In this document: positions 15,178-22,563 of the stretch, in pieces
Layout of the letters: each line of letters starts with the position of its first letter
Position numbering within the stretch: the first letter of the stretch is position 1
Origin: JBEIHI01 sp964655245
GTDB lineage: Bacteria; Bdellovibrionota; UBA2394
Reading direction: 5' to 3'
Assembly: GCA_964655245.1 (NCBI GenBank)
Contig: CAZZLQ010000008.1
Coordinates: 1 to 50,331 of the forward strand
Length of the DNA stretch: 50,331 nt
The notes under the pieces: model-generated
Told to the model about the DNA's origin: nothing
Database searches by the model: none
Seen by the model: the letters and a program-made list of their open reading frames with translations, nothing else
Program-made: the position numbers and the translations under genes

Positions 15178-16179
15178 GACGCTTTCGATTTCTCGAGACG
15201 ATCGCTTGTATCGAAACGGGATCTTTCGACCGACATCGGAGCGTCGAGGCTCAACCCAATGATCCTGTTTTTCAAGGGCGAGTCCATCCCACTGAAGAAG
15301 CTGATCGTCTGCTCGAAGCCCAGCTTCATACGCTGGCCCTCCCACTTCCACCTGGGCCACACGAAAGCCTTCATCAGGATAGAATTTTAATTTAAAACCC
15401 AGATAAGGCCTCTTCACATCGCCCTCAGTGATGAGCGCCTCAGTAAGCTCTTTCAACTTAAAGACGCTTAGTCCCACTCCCCAAACCGAACCAGGAGTGG
15501 ATAGTGCGAGTCCCACAACTTTCCAGTCGCGATCCAAAAGAATTCCGCCTTTTTGTACCGACGTCAGAGGTGAATCAAACAAAAATAAATCCTCATCAAT
15601 CGATGTTCCCAACTGAGGATGCAACGACTGAATTGAAACAGCCCAGGTCTCAATACGACCAGCGAAGGGCGACGTCGCGAGCAGCAGCTTTTCATCAAAC
15701 TTCAATCGATTCACTCGCTCAAGCCATGGATTGGTCGCGGGAAGGCTGGGAATGGCTCCCACCGAAACGACAGCAACATCGAGCGCTGAATCATGGCCCA
15801 CAAGCTTGGCAGTCTTCCACTCCGGCCCTTGGCCACGACACTCAAAATTCTTCACATCAAACTGACGAGGCCAAGACACCAGCAGTCGCCCTGCTGAATC
15901 CCAAACAAATCCAGACGTCAAAAAGACTTTTACTTCTTGAGAGTCCAGCGTGGACAAGTTCCGCTCTCGGAAATGATCCTGCAGCAGCTCCAGTTCCGAA
16001 GGCTTCCGGTTGCCAGCCACTTCCCCTCGACAACTCCAAAGCCACTTCGCGAGTTCGGCATAGCGGCGCCCCAACAAACTATCTTCCGATTCCTGAGCGG
16101 TCCGCTCCCACTCTGGAACTCTTTCGCAACCAACTGTCAGGATCAGAATTCCCATCCCTAATATGGAATTCATTTTCAT
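15157..16179 (-). CDS. HtrA-like lipoprotein with degenerate catalytic triad and PDZ domain
   Basis: From ATG 16179 (after GAGGGG) the 340-residue product has a lipoprotein signal ending LTVGC with Cys18. A trypsin-like HtrA fold follows. GFVWDSAGRLLVSWPRQF takes the place where HtrA has its catalytic TNxHV, so the histidine is missing. HDSALDVAVVSV keeps the aspartate region. SVQKGGILLD stands where GNSGGPLLN is expected, so the serine is Lys. A PDZ domain (YLGFKLKF...GPAYEAGLRADDQLLQWDG) closes the protein. It is probably a non-proteolytic envelope adaptor or peptide sensor. It lies in an operon with the barrel gene upstream, overlapping nothing except the convergent gene at its end. Confidence 0.78.
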   Translation of the reverse strand: MKMNSILGMGILILTVGCERVPEWERTAQESEDSLLGRRYAELAKWLWSCRGEVAGNRKPSELELLQDHFRERNLSTLDSQEVKVFLTSGFVWDSAGRLLVSWPRQFDVKNFECRGQGPEWKTAKLVGHDSALDVAVVSVGAIPSLPATNPWLERVNRLKFDEKLLLATSPFAGRIETWAVSIQSLHPQLGTSIDEDLFLFDSPLTSVQKGGILLDRDWKVVGLALSTPGSVWGVGLSVFKLKELTEALITEGDVKRPYLGFKLKFYPDEGFRVAQVEVGGPAYEAGLRADDQLLQWDGLALEKQDHWVEPRRSDVGRKIPFRYKRSSREIESVLKVSSR

Positions 16180-16699
16180 GAGTACCCCTCTCTCAAAACC
16201 AAAATGCAATATTGGCGAGCAACGAAATGGCGTGATTTGCCTCAAAGAACCCTGCGTCTGTATCTCCAAAGTAAATCAAACCGGCATATCGAACATTGGC
16301 GCCAAACGATAAATTCTCACTGAGTCCAAGATCTACTCCGAAGCCCCCCTCAGGCCGTGCACCAAAGGCAAGACCTCGAACGGGAGTATCCACAATCGCC
16401 GGTCCCACTCCGCCCTCGACAAAGGGACGAAGCAAATCGTCTGAGAAAAAATGTTTGATCGTCACGACGACAGCGTAGTGCTGAATGACCATATCCGAGA
16501 AATGAAACCGAAGTTCATACGGATCTTTTCTCCACGAAACCTCAGCCATCACTCCTGCATCAAAAGTATCATGATGGGAGAGCGGAAACTCCATTCCAGC
16601 TGCAGCATTGAGACCCAAAGGAGCGGCCTCAACAGTTCTCAGACCGCCCAAGAGGAGCGCTGCCCCACAAAGAATTCCAGCAACAAATCTTGTCATCAT
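16173..16699 (-). CDS. Small outer-membrane beta-barrel protein
   Basis: The coding frame ends with its stop at 16193; downstream bases to 16173 only carry the following gene's start. The 168-residue product has a signal peptide (MMTRFVAGILCGAALLLGG, cleaved near VEAAP), eight or so amphipathic strands such as YELRFHFSDMVIQHYAVVV and LRPFVEGGVGPAIVD, and a C-terminal Phe (LLANIAFWF). This fits a small OmpA/OmpX-type barrel. Function is unknown. It is the first gene of a two-gene operon with the HtrA-like lipoprotein. Two tandem ATGs (16699, 16696) exist; a promoter pair places transcription exactly at 16699, and no ribosome site is present. Confidence 0.75.
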
Positions 16700-16705
16700 G
16701 CCGTT

Positions 16706-16734
16706 AGTCTAGCGACTTCGATCTTTTCAGACAA
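16706..16734 (-). promoter_or_regulatory. Leaderless-type promoter of the small barrel gene
   Basis: TTGTCT at 16734-16729, exactly 17 bases, then TAGACT at 16711-16706, with six bases to the ATG at 16699. The expected start site is the A of the ATG. The -35 box overlaps the last codons of proS. Confidence 0.6.
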
Positions 16735-18475
16735 ACTGATTAGCAGCAGTCCGAAGATTTTGGCGCTCTTCCTGAAGCTTCTGAATCAGGGTTTGCGCTG
16801 CAGAGGCAAGTGGAATGAAATCTTTGGATCGTCCGCGAATTTTGAACTCAACTTGCTCGTTCTTGAGACCCTTTTCACCGACGATAATCTGAAACGGAAT
16901 CCCCACAAGATCCAAGTCTTTCAACTTCACTCCAGGGCTCTGATCTCGATCATCCCAGATCACATCAATCCCCTGCTCGAGGCAAAATCGATACAACTTT
17001 TCAGCTTCCTGCTGTGGACGCCCCTCACCCAGTGAAGCAATAGCGACTTCAAACGGAGCAAGGCTCACCGGCCAGATGATCCCATCCTTGTCGTGATTCT
17101 GCTCAATACAGGCGGCCAGAGTTCTGCCAACACCGATGCCGTAGCATCCCATCTCGACAAAGGATGACTGTCCATCTTCCGTTGTCACGGCAAGATTCAT
17201 CGCCTTTGAATACTTTTGACCAAGATAGAAAACATGCCCCACTTCGATTCCTCGAACGATTTCCAACGGCTTGCCGCATTCGATGCAAGTCTCATCAGAT
17301 CGGACATGGCGAATCACCCCTATTGCTTTGACCTGCGCATCTCGAGACAAAACGACATTGCGCAAATGAAAACCCTCTTCGTTGGCTCCACACACATAAC
17401 CACATTTGTCGCTCAATGCTGAATCCATGACGACGACGGGAGTCTTCCCGCCTACTGAGGGGAACTTGTGCGGGCCAAGACTGCCCTTTGGCAAACTCCA
17501 AGCCTTGATCTCATCCTCACGAGCAAGTCGAACTCCCTTGTGATCCTTAAGCAACGCCTGCAACTTCAACTCGTGCAAAGCGTGATCTCCACGCAAAAGC
17601 ACCAAAATCACGGAGCCCTCTGCATCCGTGGCAACCATGGTCTTCATGAGATCCGAGGGCTTGCACTTCAGTGAAACAGCAAGCTCTTCAATGGTTCGAA
17701 GCCCTGGTGTTGCAAACTTCTCAACAGCCCCCGCAGAGGTCACTGCAGGCAGTGCACAAACTCCTTGAGCTTTCTCCTGATTGGCTCCGTAACCACAGGA
17801 AGTGCACGAAACAATCTCATCTTCGCCCGAACTCGCCAAAACATGAAACTCTTCGGACTTCGAACCCCCGATCGCTCCCGTATCAGCCACAACGGCTTTG
17901 AACTTAAGACCTGTTCGAGTAAAAATCCGCCGATACGCCGATCGCATGATCTCATAGTTTTTTGCGGCCCCATCGACGGTCAGATCAAACGAATAGGCAT
18001 CCTTCATGATGAATTCGCGACCTCTCATCAATCCAAACCGAGGTCTGATCTCATCTCGAAACTTGGTTTGAATCTGATAAAAATTGAGCGGCAGCTGGCG
18101 GTACGATCTCACGTCTCGCCGAACTAAATCGGTGATTGCCTCCTCAGAAGTGGGCTGCAGACAGAAATCATTGTCATGGCGATCCTTCAACCGAGCCATT
18201 TCCTTGGCGTACAATGACCAGCGACCCGACTCCTCCCAAAGTTCTTTAGGCTGAACCACCGGCAATGAAACCTCTTGGGCACCCGATCGATTCATCTCTT
18301 CGCGAATGATCTGCTGAAGCTTGAGCAAACTCTTCCAGCCCATAGGCAAGAATGAGTAAATGCCGCTCGCCAACCGGCGCAGCATTCCCGCTCGAAGCAT
18401 CAATTGATGACTGACAACCTCAGCTTCTTGTGGGGCTTCTCGTAGAGTCGGAATATGCGCCTGTGTCCATCGCAT
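16727..18475 (-). CDS. proS: Prolyl-tRNA synthetase, bacterial type
   Basis: The 582-residue class II synthetase charges tRNA-Pro in the cytoplasm. The N-terminal catalytic part has GIYSFLPMGWKSL, the motif-2 region RDEIRPRFGLMRGREFIMKDAYSFD, and FCLQPTSEEAITD. Between motifs 2 and 3 lies the editing (INS/YbaK-like) insertion, about 230-380, which clears mischarged Ala. Motif 3, GCYGIGVGRTLAACIEQN, and the anticodon-binding domain follow. Length and insertion are typical of the bacterial form. It starts two bases after the YfgM-like gene, so it depends on the upstream promoter of that gene or of the pccB operon. Confidence 0.96.
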   Translation of the reverse strand: MRWTQAHIPTLREAPQEAEVVSHQLMLRAGMLRRLASGIYSFLPMGWKSLLKLQQIIREEMNRSGAQEVSLPVVQPKELWEESGRWSLYAKEMARLKDRHDNDFCLQPTSEEAITDLVRRDVRSYRQLPLNFYQIQTKFRDEIRPRFGLMRGREFIMKDAYSFDLTVDGAAKNYEIMRSAYRRIFTRTGLKFKAVVADTGAIGGSKSEEFHVLASSGEDEIVSCTSCGYGANQEKAQGVCALPAVTSAGAVEKFATPGLRTIEELAVSLKCKPSDLMKTMVATDAEGSVILVLLRGDHALHELKLQALLKDHKGVRLAREDEIKAWSLPKGSLGPHKFPSVGGKTPVVVMDSALSDKCGYVCGANEEGFHLRNVVLSRDAQVKAIGVIRHVRSDETCIECGKPLEIVRGIEVGHVFYLGQKYSKAMNLAVTTEDGQSSFVEMGCYGIGVGRTLAACIEQNHDKDGIIWPVSLAPFEVAIASLGEGRPQQEAEKLYRFCLEQGIDVIWDDRDQSPGVKLKDLDLVGIPFQIIVGEKGLKNEQVEFKIRGRSKDFIPLASAAQTLIQKLQEERQNLRTAANQFV

Positions 18476-18477
18476 GA

Positions 18478-19179
18478 CTATTGAGCCGACGACTGACTTT
18501 GAAGCTGAGCAATCAAACCACGAACACGGCCCGCTTCAAATGAATTCGGAAACTTTTCAAGAAACTCATTGTAAACTTTCAGAGCCTCGTCTGACTTCTT
18601 CATCGCTCGAAGCACACGTCCTTGGCCCAAGTAGGCCAGCTCGCGAAAGGCTGAGTTTTCCATCTTAGTGATGGCAGCAAAATCCTCAGCGGCTTGATCC
18701 AACTTGCCTATCTGCTCATTCATGACCGCACTGGGATAAAGGCCCAAGTCTCTTGAGCTTGAGGGCAGACTACCCGCATACTGAGCGACAAATCTGAGGG
18801 CGTCCTCACTCTTGCCAGCATCCATTGCTAACTGAGCTCTGATTAAATCGGCTAAGCGATTGGTCTTGGTGCTCCCAAACTCTTGATCCAAAACGGTCAG
18901 CTCTTGTTGAAGCTCATCCGACGACTTCTTGGCTTCCTGGGAGCCTCCCACTGACTTTTGCTCAAACAGAGCCTTCGCCTTGGCATAGTGATACTGAGCT
19001 TTTGATTCATTTTGATTCTGAAGTCCCCAATAGATCGAGAGGCCTAGAGACAAAATGAAGATGGCGACTAAGGCAATCACGCCCTCAAGCCACCGCTCGG
19101 AGAACCAATCAAAAATACGTTTCGAAGTTACCCAAATCCTATCGGGAGCCTTAAGCTCCTGTTTTGTCATATGCTTCAC
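18478..19179 (-). CDS. Membrane-anchored TPR protein, YfgM-like
   Basis: The 233-residue protein has one transmembrane helix (about residues 33-52, GVIALVAIFILSLGLSIYWG) with a short cytoplasmic N-terminus and a long periplasmic region of TPR helices, for example SAFRELAYLGQGRVLRAMKK and SDEALKVYNEFLEKFP. This layout matches YfgM, a chaperone-like ancillary subunit of the SecYEG translocon, but similarity by eye is to fold rather than signature. A GTG at 19179 and an ATG at 19170 are both possible; a promoter pair seven bases before the GTG supports 19179, and neither has a good ribosome site. It lies between murU and proS. Confidence 0.75.
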   Translation of the reverse strand: MKHMTKQELKAPDRIWVTSKRIFDWFSERWLEGVIALVAIFILSLGLSIYWGLQNQNESKAQYHYAKAKALFEQKSVGGSQEAKKSSDELQQELTVLDQEFGSTKTNRLADLIRAQLAMDAGKSEDALRFVAQYAGSLPSSSRDLGLYPSAVMNEQIGKLDQAAEDFAAITKMENSAFRELAYLGQGRVLRAMKKSDEALKVYNEFLEKFPNSFEAGRVRGLIAQLQSQSSAQ

Positions 19180-19186
19180 GAATCAA

Positions 19187-19215
19187 AAGTTACGAATTTT
19201 TTAGGGCCGAGGCAA
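19187..19215 (-). promoter_or_regulatory. Candidate leaderless promoter of the YfgM-like gene
   Basis: TTGCCT at 19215-19210, 17 bases, then TAACTT at 19192-19187, with seven bases to GTG 19179. This would let yfgM-proS be transcribed apart from the pccB-amgK-murU genes. Confidence 0.45.
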
Positions 19216-19944
19216 TGAGTCTTTGATTGCTTGGTAGCTCTCCGGGGTCCCAATATCCGCCCAAAAATCGAGCCCCTGGGAATCTGCACCCAAGGTCTTT
19301 CCATCGTTAAGAAGCGGTATCCAGTAGTCTCGAATGATACAGCCTCTTTGGGGCAATCTTTCAGCTTCGAGACTCCTAAAAACCTGAATTCCCGAGAAAC
19401 ACCCATGAGTTTGATGCACAACTCCCACCGACGTCTGCTCAGCTCTCCAGAGGGATCCAATCTTAACGATCGATTTTCCTTCAACAGTAATCACCGTCTG
19501 ACCCTTTTGCTCGGGTGCAAGCCACCAGTACCCATGGGCTTTGGACTGCAAGGCTCTTTGGCAAAACGCCCTGAGATCACCTCGGATCAAAACATCGCCA
19601 TTCATCATGAGAAATGGGGAGGAAGAGCTCGAAAGTCTCATAAGGGGTAGCGCTTGCCGAAGCCCTCCACCCGTTCCAAGAAGTTCCGACTCTCGTGACA
19701 CCAGCATCTCAAAAGAGAAATCTCGCCGATGCTTCTCTACAAAGTCGGCAATCTGATCTTGCAAATGCCAAGCGTTAATCACCACTTGCTCCAAACCCAA
19801 AGGCTCCAGGGCTTTCAGCGTGTGAAACAAAATGGGCGTACCACCAACCGGCATCAATGGCTTAGGCGTTTTGTCAGTGTAAGGGCGAAGACGCTCGCCC
19901 CGTCCTGCCGCCAGAACAAAAGCGACTTTAAGATCGGAGCTCAT
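19201..19944 (-). CDS. murU: N-acetylmuramate-1-phosphate uridylyltransferase (MurU-like)
   Basis: The 247-residue nucleotidyltransferase opens with the glycosyl-1-phosphate nucleotidyltransferase signature LAAGRGERLRPYTDKTPKP followed by LMPVGGTPILFHTLKAL, and has the metal-binding MMNGDV and a C-terminal DFWADIGTPESY. The family includes sugar-1-phosphate activators of many kinds. Direct linkage to an AmgK-type kinase, with a 17-base overlap, points to MurU, which makes UDP-MurNAc from MurNAc-1-phosphate in the cell-wall recycling route first described in Pseudomonas. It uses a GGAGGGG ribosome site inside amgK. Confidence 0.83.
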   Translation of the reverse strand: MSSDLKVAFVLAAGRGERLRPYTDKTPKPLMPVGGTPILFHTLKALEPLGLEQVVINAWHLQDQIADFVEKHRRDFSFEMLVSRESELLGTGGGLRQALPLMRLSSSSSPFLMMNGDVLIRGDLRAFCQRALQSKAHGYWWLAPEQKGQTVITVEGKSIVKIGSLWRAEQTSVGVVHQTHGCFSGIQVFRSLEAERLPQRGCIIRDYWIPLLNDGKTLGADSQGLDFWADIGTPESYQAIKDSLPRP

Positions 19945-20956
19945 CCGAAAAAATCCCCTCCATCAAACTCAACACTCTTAGCTCTTTCATCTGACCGAGT
20001 GTTCGCGCCACACGCCTTAGCGTGGGAGCAACGTAGGGCAAATGAGTCGGCTTTCCCTTCACTTGATAAATGTAGAAAAATCTTCCCACCGCTTTGAGAT
20101 TTCTCTGCAAACTTACAAGTCCAAACAAACGCCGATCAACCTTTCGACCAGAGGCTTCTTCATAGAGTTTCAGGAGATCTTCTTCCTCTTCATCGCAAAA
20201 TGAAACATAGGAATCTCGAAGCAATGAAGCCAAGTCGTAATCAGCAGGCCCCATGAGCGCGTCTTGAAAGTCGATAATACCCACCTGATTTTCCTGTTCC
20301 AAAATCATCAGATTCTTCGAATGATAATCGCGGTGCGTAACAACGTGAGGAGCCTTGGAGATGTCTTCCACGGCTTTCTTGAGAAAGTTTCGGATCTCTG
20401 CCAGAGCACCTGCGGAATACTTTTTTCCGTTTTTCTCCAGCGCATACTCAACAAAATGCTCTGCTTCCCAATCCAGCAGCTCTCTTGTGTAGGTTCGACT
20501 GCGAACCGGCTCAAACGCTGAAGCCTTCTGAAGTTTTGCAAGCTCTTGGAGAGCTTTGGCATACCACTCATAAGCGGGGTCTCGCTGGCGACGATCGTAG
20601 AGAAGCTCGCCTCCAAAATCCTCAAGCAGCATGAATTCATTCTTGGGATCGACGTAGTGAATATGCGGAACTCGAAGCCCCATCTTCTCAAACGCTCGAT
20701 CAATAATCACAAACGGCATCTCCTGCAGCTTGCTTTCGTCAGATCCGGTCACTTCCTCGGATTTGAAGGCTTCAGGAGCATTGACCATCATGATGATGAC
20801 GGATTTTTTTGAGCCAAACTGAAGCCGACCATAAAACCGATTGCTTGCATCTCCTGGCAACCACTCCAATGTAAAAGGAGTTTTGAGTTCCGATGGGAAC
20901 CTCGCATCTTTGAGCCAGCGCGCTTCAAAGCTTCGAAAAATCTCATCACGCGTCAT
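19928..20956 (-). CDS. amgK: Anomeric MurNAc/GlcNAc kinase (AmgK-like)
   Basis: The 342-residue protein has the aminoglycoside-phosphotransferase fold: a kinase-like N-lobe, LLEDFGGELLYDRR, the catalytic loop VVTHRDYHSKNLMIL and the metal-binding GIIDFQDALMGPADYDLASLLRD. The last motif is typical of AmgK, which phosphorylates MurNAc at the anomeric hydroxyl for recycling, bypassing de novo UDP-MurNAc synthesis and the fosfomycin target MurA. It overlaps the pccB stop by four bases and murU by 17. Annotation as an aminoglycoside-resistance kinase would be misleading; linkage to murU decides the call. Confidence 0.85.
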   Translation of the reverse strand: MTRDEIFRSFEARWLKDARFPSELKTPFTLEWLPGDASNRFYGRLQFGSKKSVIIMMVNAPEAFKSEEVTGSDESKLQEMPFVIIDRAFEKMGLRVPHIHYVDPKNEFMLLEDFGGELLYDRRQRDPAYEWYAKALQELAKLQKASAFEPVRSRTYTRELLDWEAEHFVEYALEKNGKKYSAGALAEIRNFLKKAVEDISKAPHVVTHRDYHSKNLMILEQENQVGIIDFQDALMGPADYDLASLLRDSYVSFCDEEEEDLLKLYEEASGRKVDRRLFGLVSLQRNLKAVGRFFYIYQVKGKPTHLPYVAPTLRRVARTLGQMKELRVLSLMEGIFSDELRS

Positions 20957-22479
20957 AGCGGAATATTCCCATGCTTTTTGGGAGGATTTTTGTCTCGCTT
21001 ATTGGCCAGCATTTGAAGAGATCGAACAATTCGATCTCGAGCTTCCTCTGGCTGAACGACATCATCCAAATAGCCACAGCTTGCTGCCTGATACGGATTG
21101 GCAAAACGTTCCTTATACTCCTGAACCAGCTCCGGCCCCTTCTTGGCATCTTTATCAAGCTCCCGCTTATAAAGAATTGCAACCGCTCCTTCGGATCCCA
21201 TCACAGCAATTTCAGCGCCTGGGAACGAGAGATTCACATCTCCACGAATATGCTTTGAGCTCATGACATCGTAGGCACCGCCGTACGCCTTTCGCGTGAT
21301 CAAAGTCACCTTTGGCACCGTAGCTTCCGCAAAAGCATACAGGAGCTTTGCTCCATGCAGAATAATGCCGTTGTATTCCTGATGAGTACCCGGCAAAAAT
21401 CCGGGAACATCCACGAGAGTGACGAGCGGAATATTGAAGCAGTCACAGAATCGAACAAAGCGAGCTGCCTTAATCGAAGCATCGATATCCAAACAACCCG
21501 CCAAATGAAGGGGCTGATTGGCAACGACTCCCACGCTCTGCCCTTGAATGCGCGCAAAGCCAACGATCATATTCTTGGCAAAATCGGGCTGAATCTCAAA
21601 GAACGAATCAGCGTCCACCAATCCGTGAATGACTTCGTGCATATCGTAGGGCTTGTTCGAAGCCGACGGAATCAGGGTGCGAGTCAGCTTTGTCGAGGGT
21701 TTCTTTGGTGCAACCAAAGGAGGATTTTCGCGATTATTGAGAGGAAGATAACTCAGGAGTTTTCTGACCCCTTGAATCAAAGCAATCTCATCGCCAAACT
21801 TTCGATGCGCAACGCCACTCTTTGTTGAATGAGTATCCGCTCCTCCGAGCTCTTCCATCGTCACTTGCTCATGCGTCACTGTCTTGATGACATCGGGACC
21901 TGTGATGAACATGTACGAGGATTTCTCCGCCATAAAAATGAAGTCTGTAATCGCTGGACTGTAAACAGCACCACCAGCACAAGGCCCAAGAATCGCTGAA
22001 ATCTGCGGAACCACCCCCGAGGCCATCGTATTTCTCAGAAAAATATCCGCATAGCCCCCCAGACTGCGTACACCCTCTTGGATTCGAGCTCCGCCCGAAT
22101 CATTCAAGCCAATCACGGGAGATCCCACTTTCATGGCCTGATCCATCAACCGACAAATCTTTTGGGCAAAGGCATGACTTAGGGAACCGCCAAAAACCGT
22201 AAAATCCTGGGCAAAAACATGAACCAAACGACCGTCCACAAGGCCGGTCCCTGTAATGACTCCGTCCCCCAAAATCTTCTTCGATTCCATGCCAAAATCG
22301 ACGCAATCATGGGTCACAAAGGGCCCTGATTCGACAAAAGTACCGGGATCAAGCAGGAGCTCGATACGTTCTCGGGCCGTCTTTTTACCGGCCTGATGTT
22401 GCTTTTCAACACGATCGGCGCCGCCTCCCAGACGGCCTTCCTTTCTCAATACTTCAAGCTTTTCAAAGGCGTCGGTCAT
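20953..22479 (-). CDS. pccB: Propionyl-CoA carboxylase beta subunit (carboxyltransferase)
   Basis: The 508-residue biotin-dependent carboxyltransferase moves CO2 from carboxybiotin to an acyl-CoA, most likely propionyl-CoA giving methylmalonyl-CoA. The paired crotonase-like halves are seen, with SGGARIQEGVRSLGGYADIF, GPCAGGAVYSPAITDF and the C-terminal GGAYDVMSSKHIRGD. The Asp in GGAYD is the residue known to favour propionyl-CoA over acetyl-CoA in actinobacterial homologues. Its partner biotin carboxylase and carrier subunits are encoded divergently at 24531-26469. It heads the operon continuing into amgK and murU. A -10-like TACTCT lies eight bases before the ATG. Confidence 0.9.
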   Translation of the reverse strand: MTDAFEKLEVLRKEGRLGGGADRVEKQHQAGKKTARERIELLLDPGTFVESGPFVTHDCVDFGMESKKILGDGVITGTGLVDGRLVHVFAQDFTVFGGSLSHAFAQKICRLMDQAMKVGSPVIGLNDSGGARIQEGVRSLGGYADIFLRNTMASGVVPQISAILGPCAGGAVYSPAITDFIFMAEKSSYMFITGPDVIKTVTHEQVTMEELGGADTHSTKSGVAHRKFGDEIALIQGVRKLLSYLPLNNRENPPLVAPKKPSTKLTRTLIPSASNKPYDMHEVIHGLVDADSFFEIQPDFAKNMIVGFARIQGQSVGVVANQPLHLAGCLDIDASIKAARFVRFCDCFNIPLVTLVDVPGFLPGTHQEYNGIILHGAKLLYAFAEATVPKVTLITRKAYGGAYDVMSSKHIRGDVNLSFPGAEIAVMGSEGAVAILYKRELDKDAKKGPELVQEYKERFANPYQAASCGYLDDVVQPEEARDRIVRSLQMLANKRDKNPPKKHGNIPL

Positions 22480-22487
22480 AGGCCTCT

Positions 22488-22516
22488 AGAGTAAAAATTC
22501 TTCGGAGAAATGTCTC
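22488..22516 (-). promoter_or_regulatory. Weak promoter candidate for pccB
   Basis: GAGACA at 22516-22511, 17 bases, then TACTCT at 22493-22488, eight bases before the ATG at 22479. It lies back to back with the M3 peptidase promoter. Confidence 0.3.
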
Positions 22517-22524
22517 CATCGAAT

Positions 22525-22554
22525 TTGAGTTTTTGGCCTCTTTTCGCGTAGATT
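22525..22554 (+). promoter_or_regulatory. Promoter candidate for the M3 peptidase operon
   Basis: TTGAGT at 22525-22530, 18 bases, then TAGATT at 22549-22554. The predicted start near 22561 leaves about three bases before the ATG, though GGAG at 22556-22559 could serve as a ribosome site if transcription begins further upstream. Confidence 0.4.
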
Positions 22555-22563
22555 GGAGCCCTC

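Noticed and set aside
19928..20956. Aminoglycoside-resistance kinase
   Set aside because: The fold is shared, but the direct overlap with murU and the FQDALMGP motif fit AmgK cell-wall recycling.
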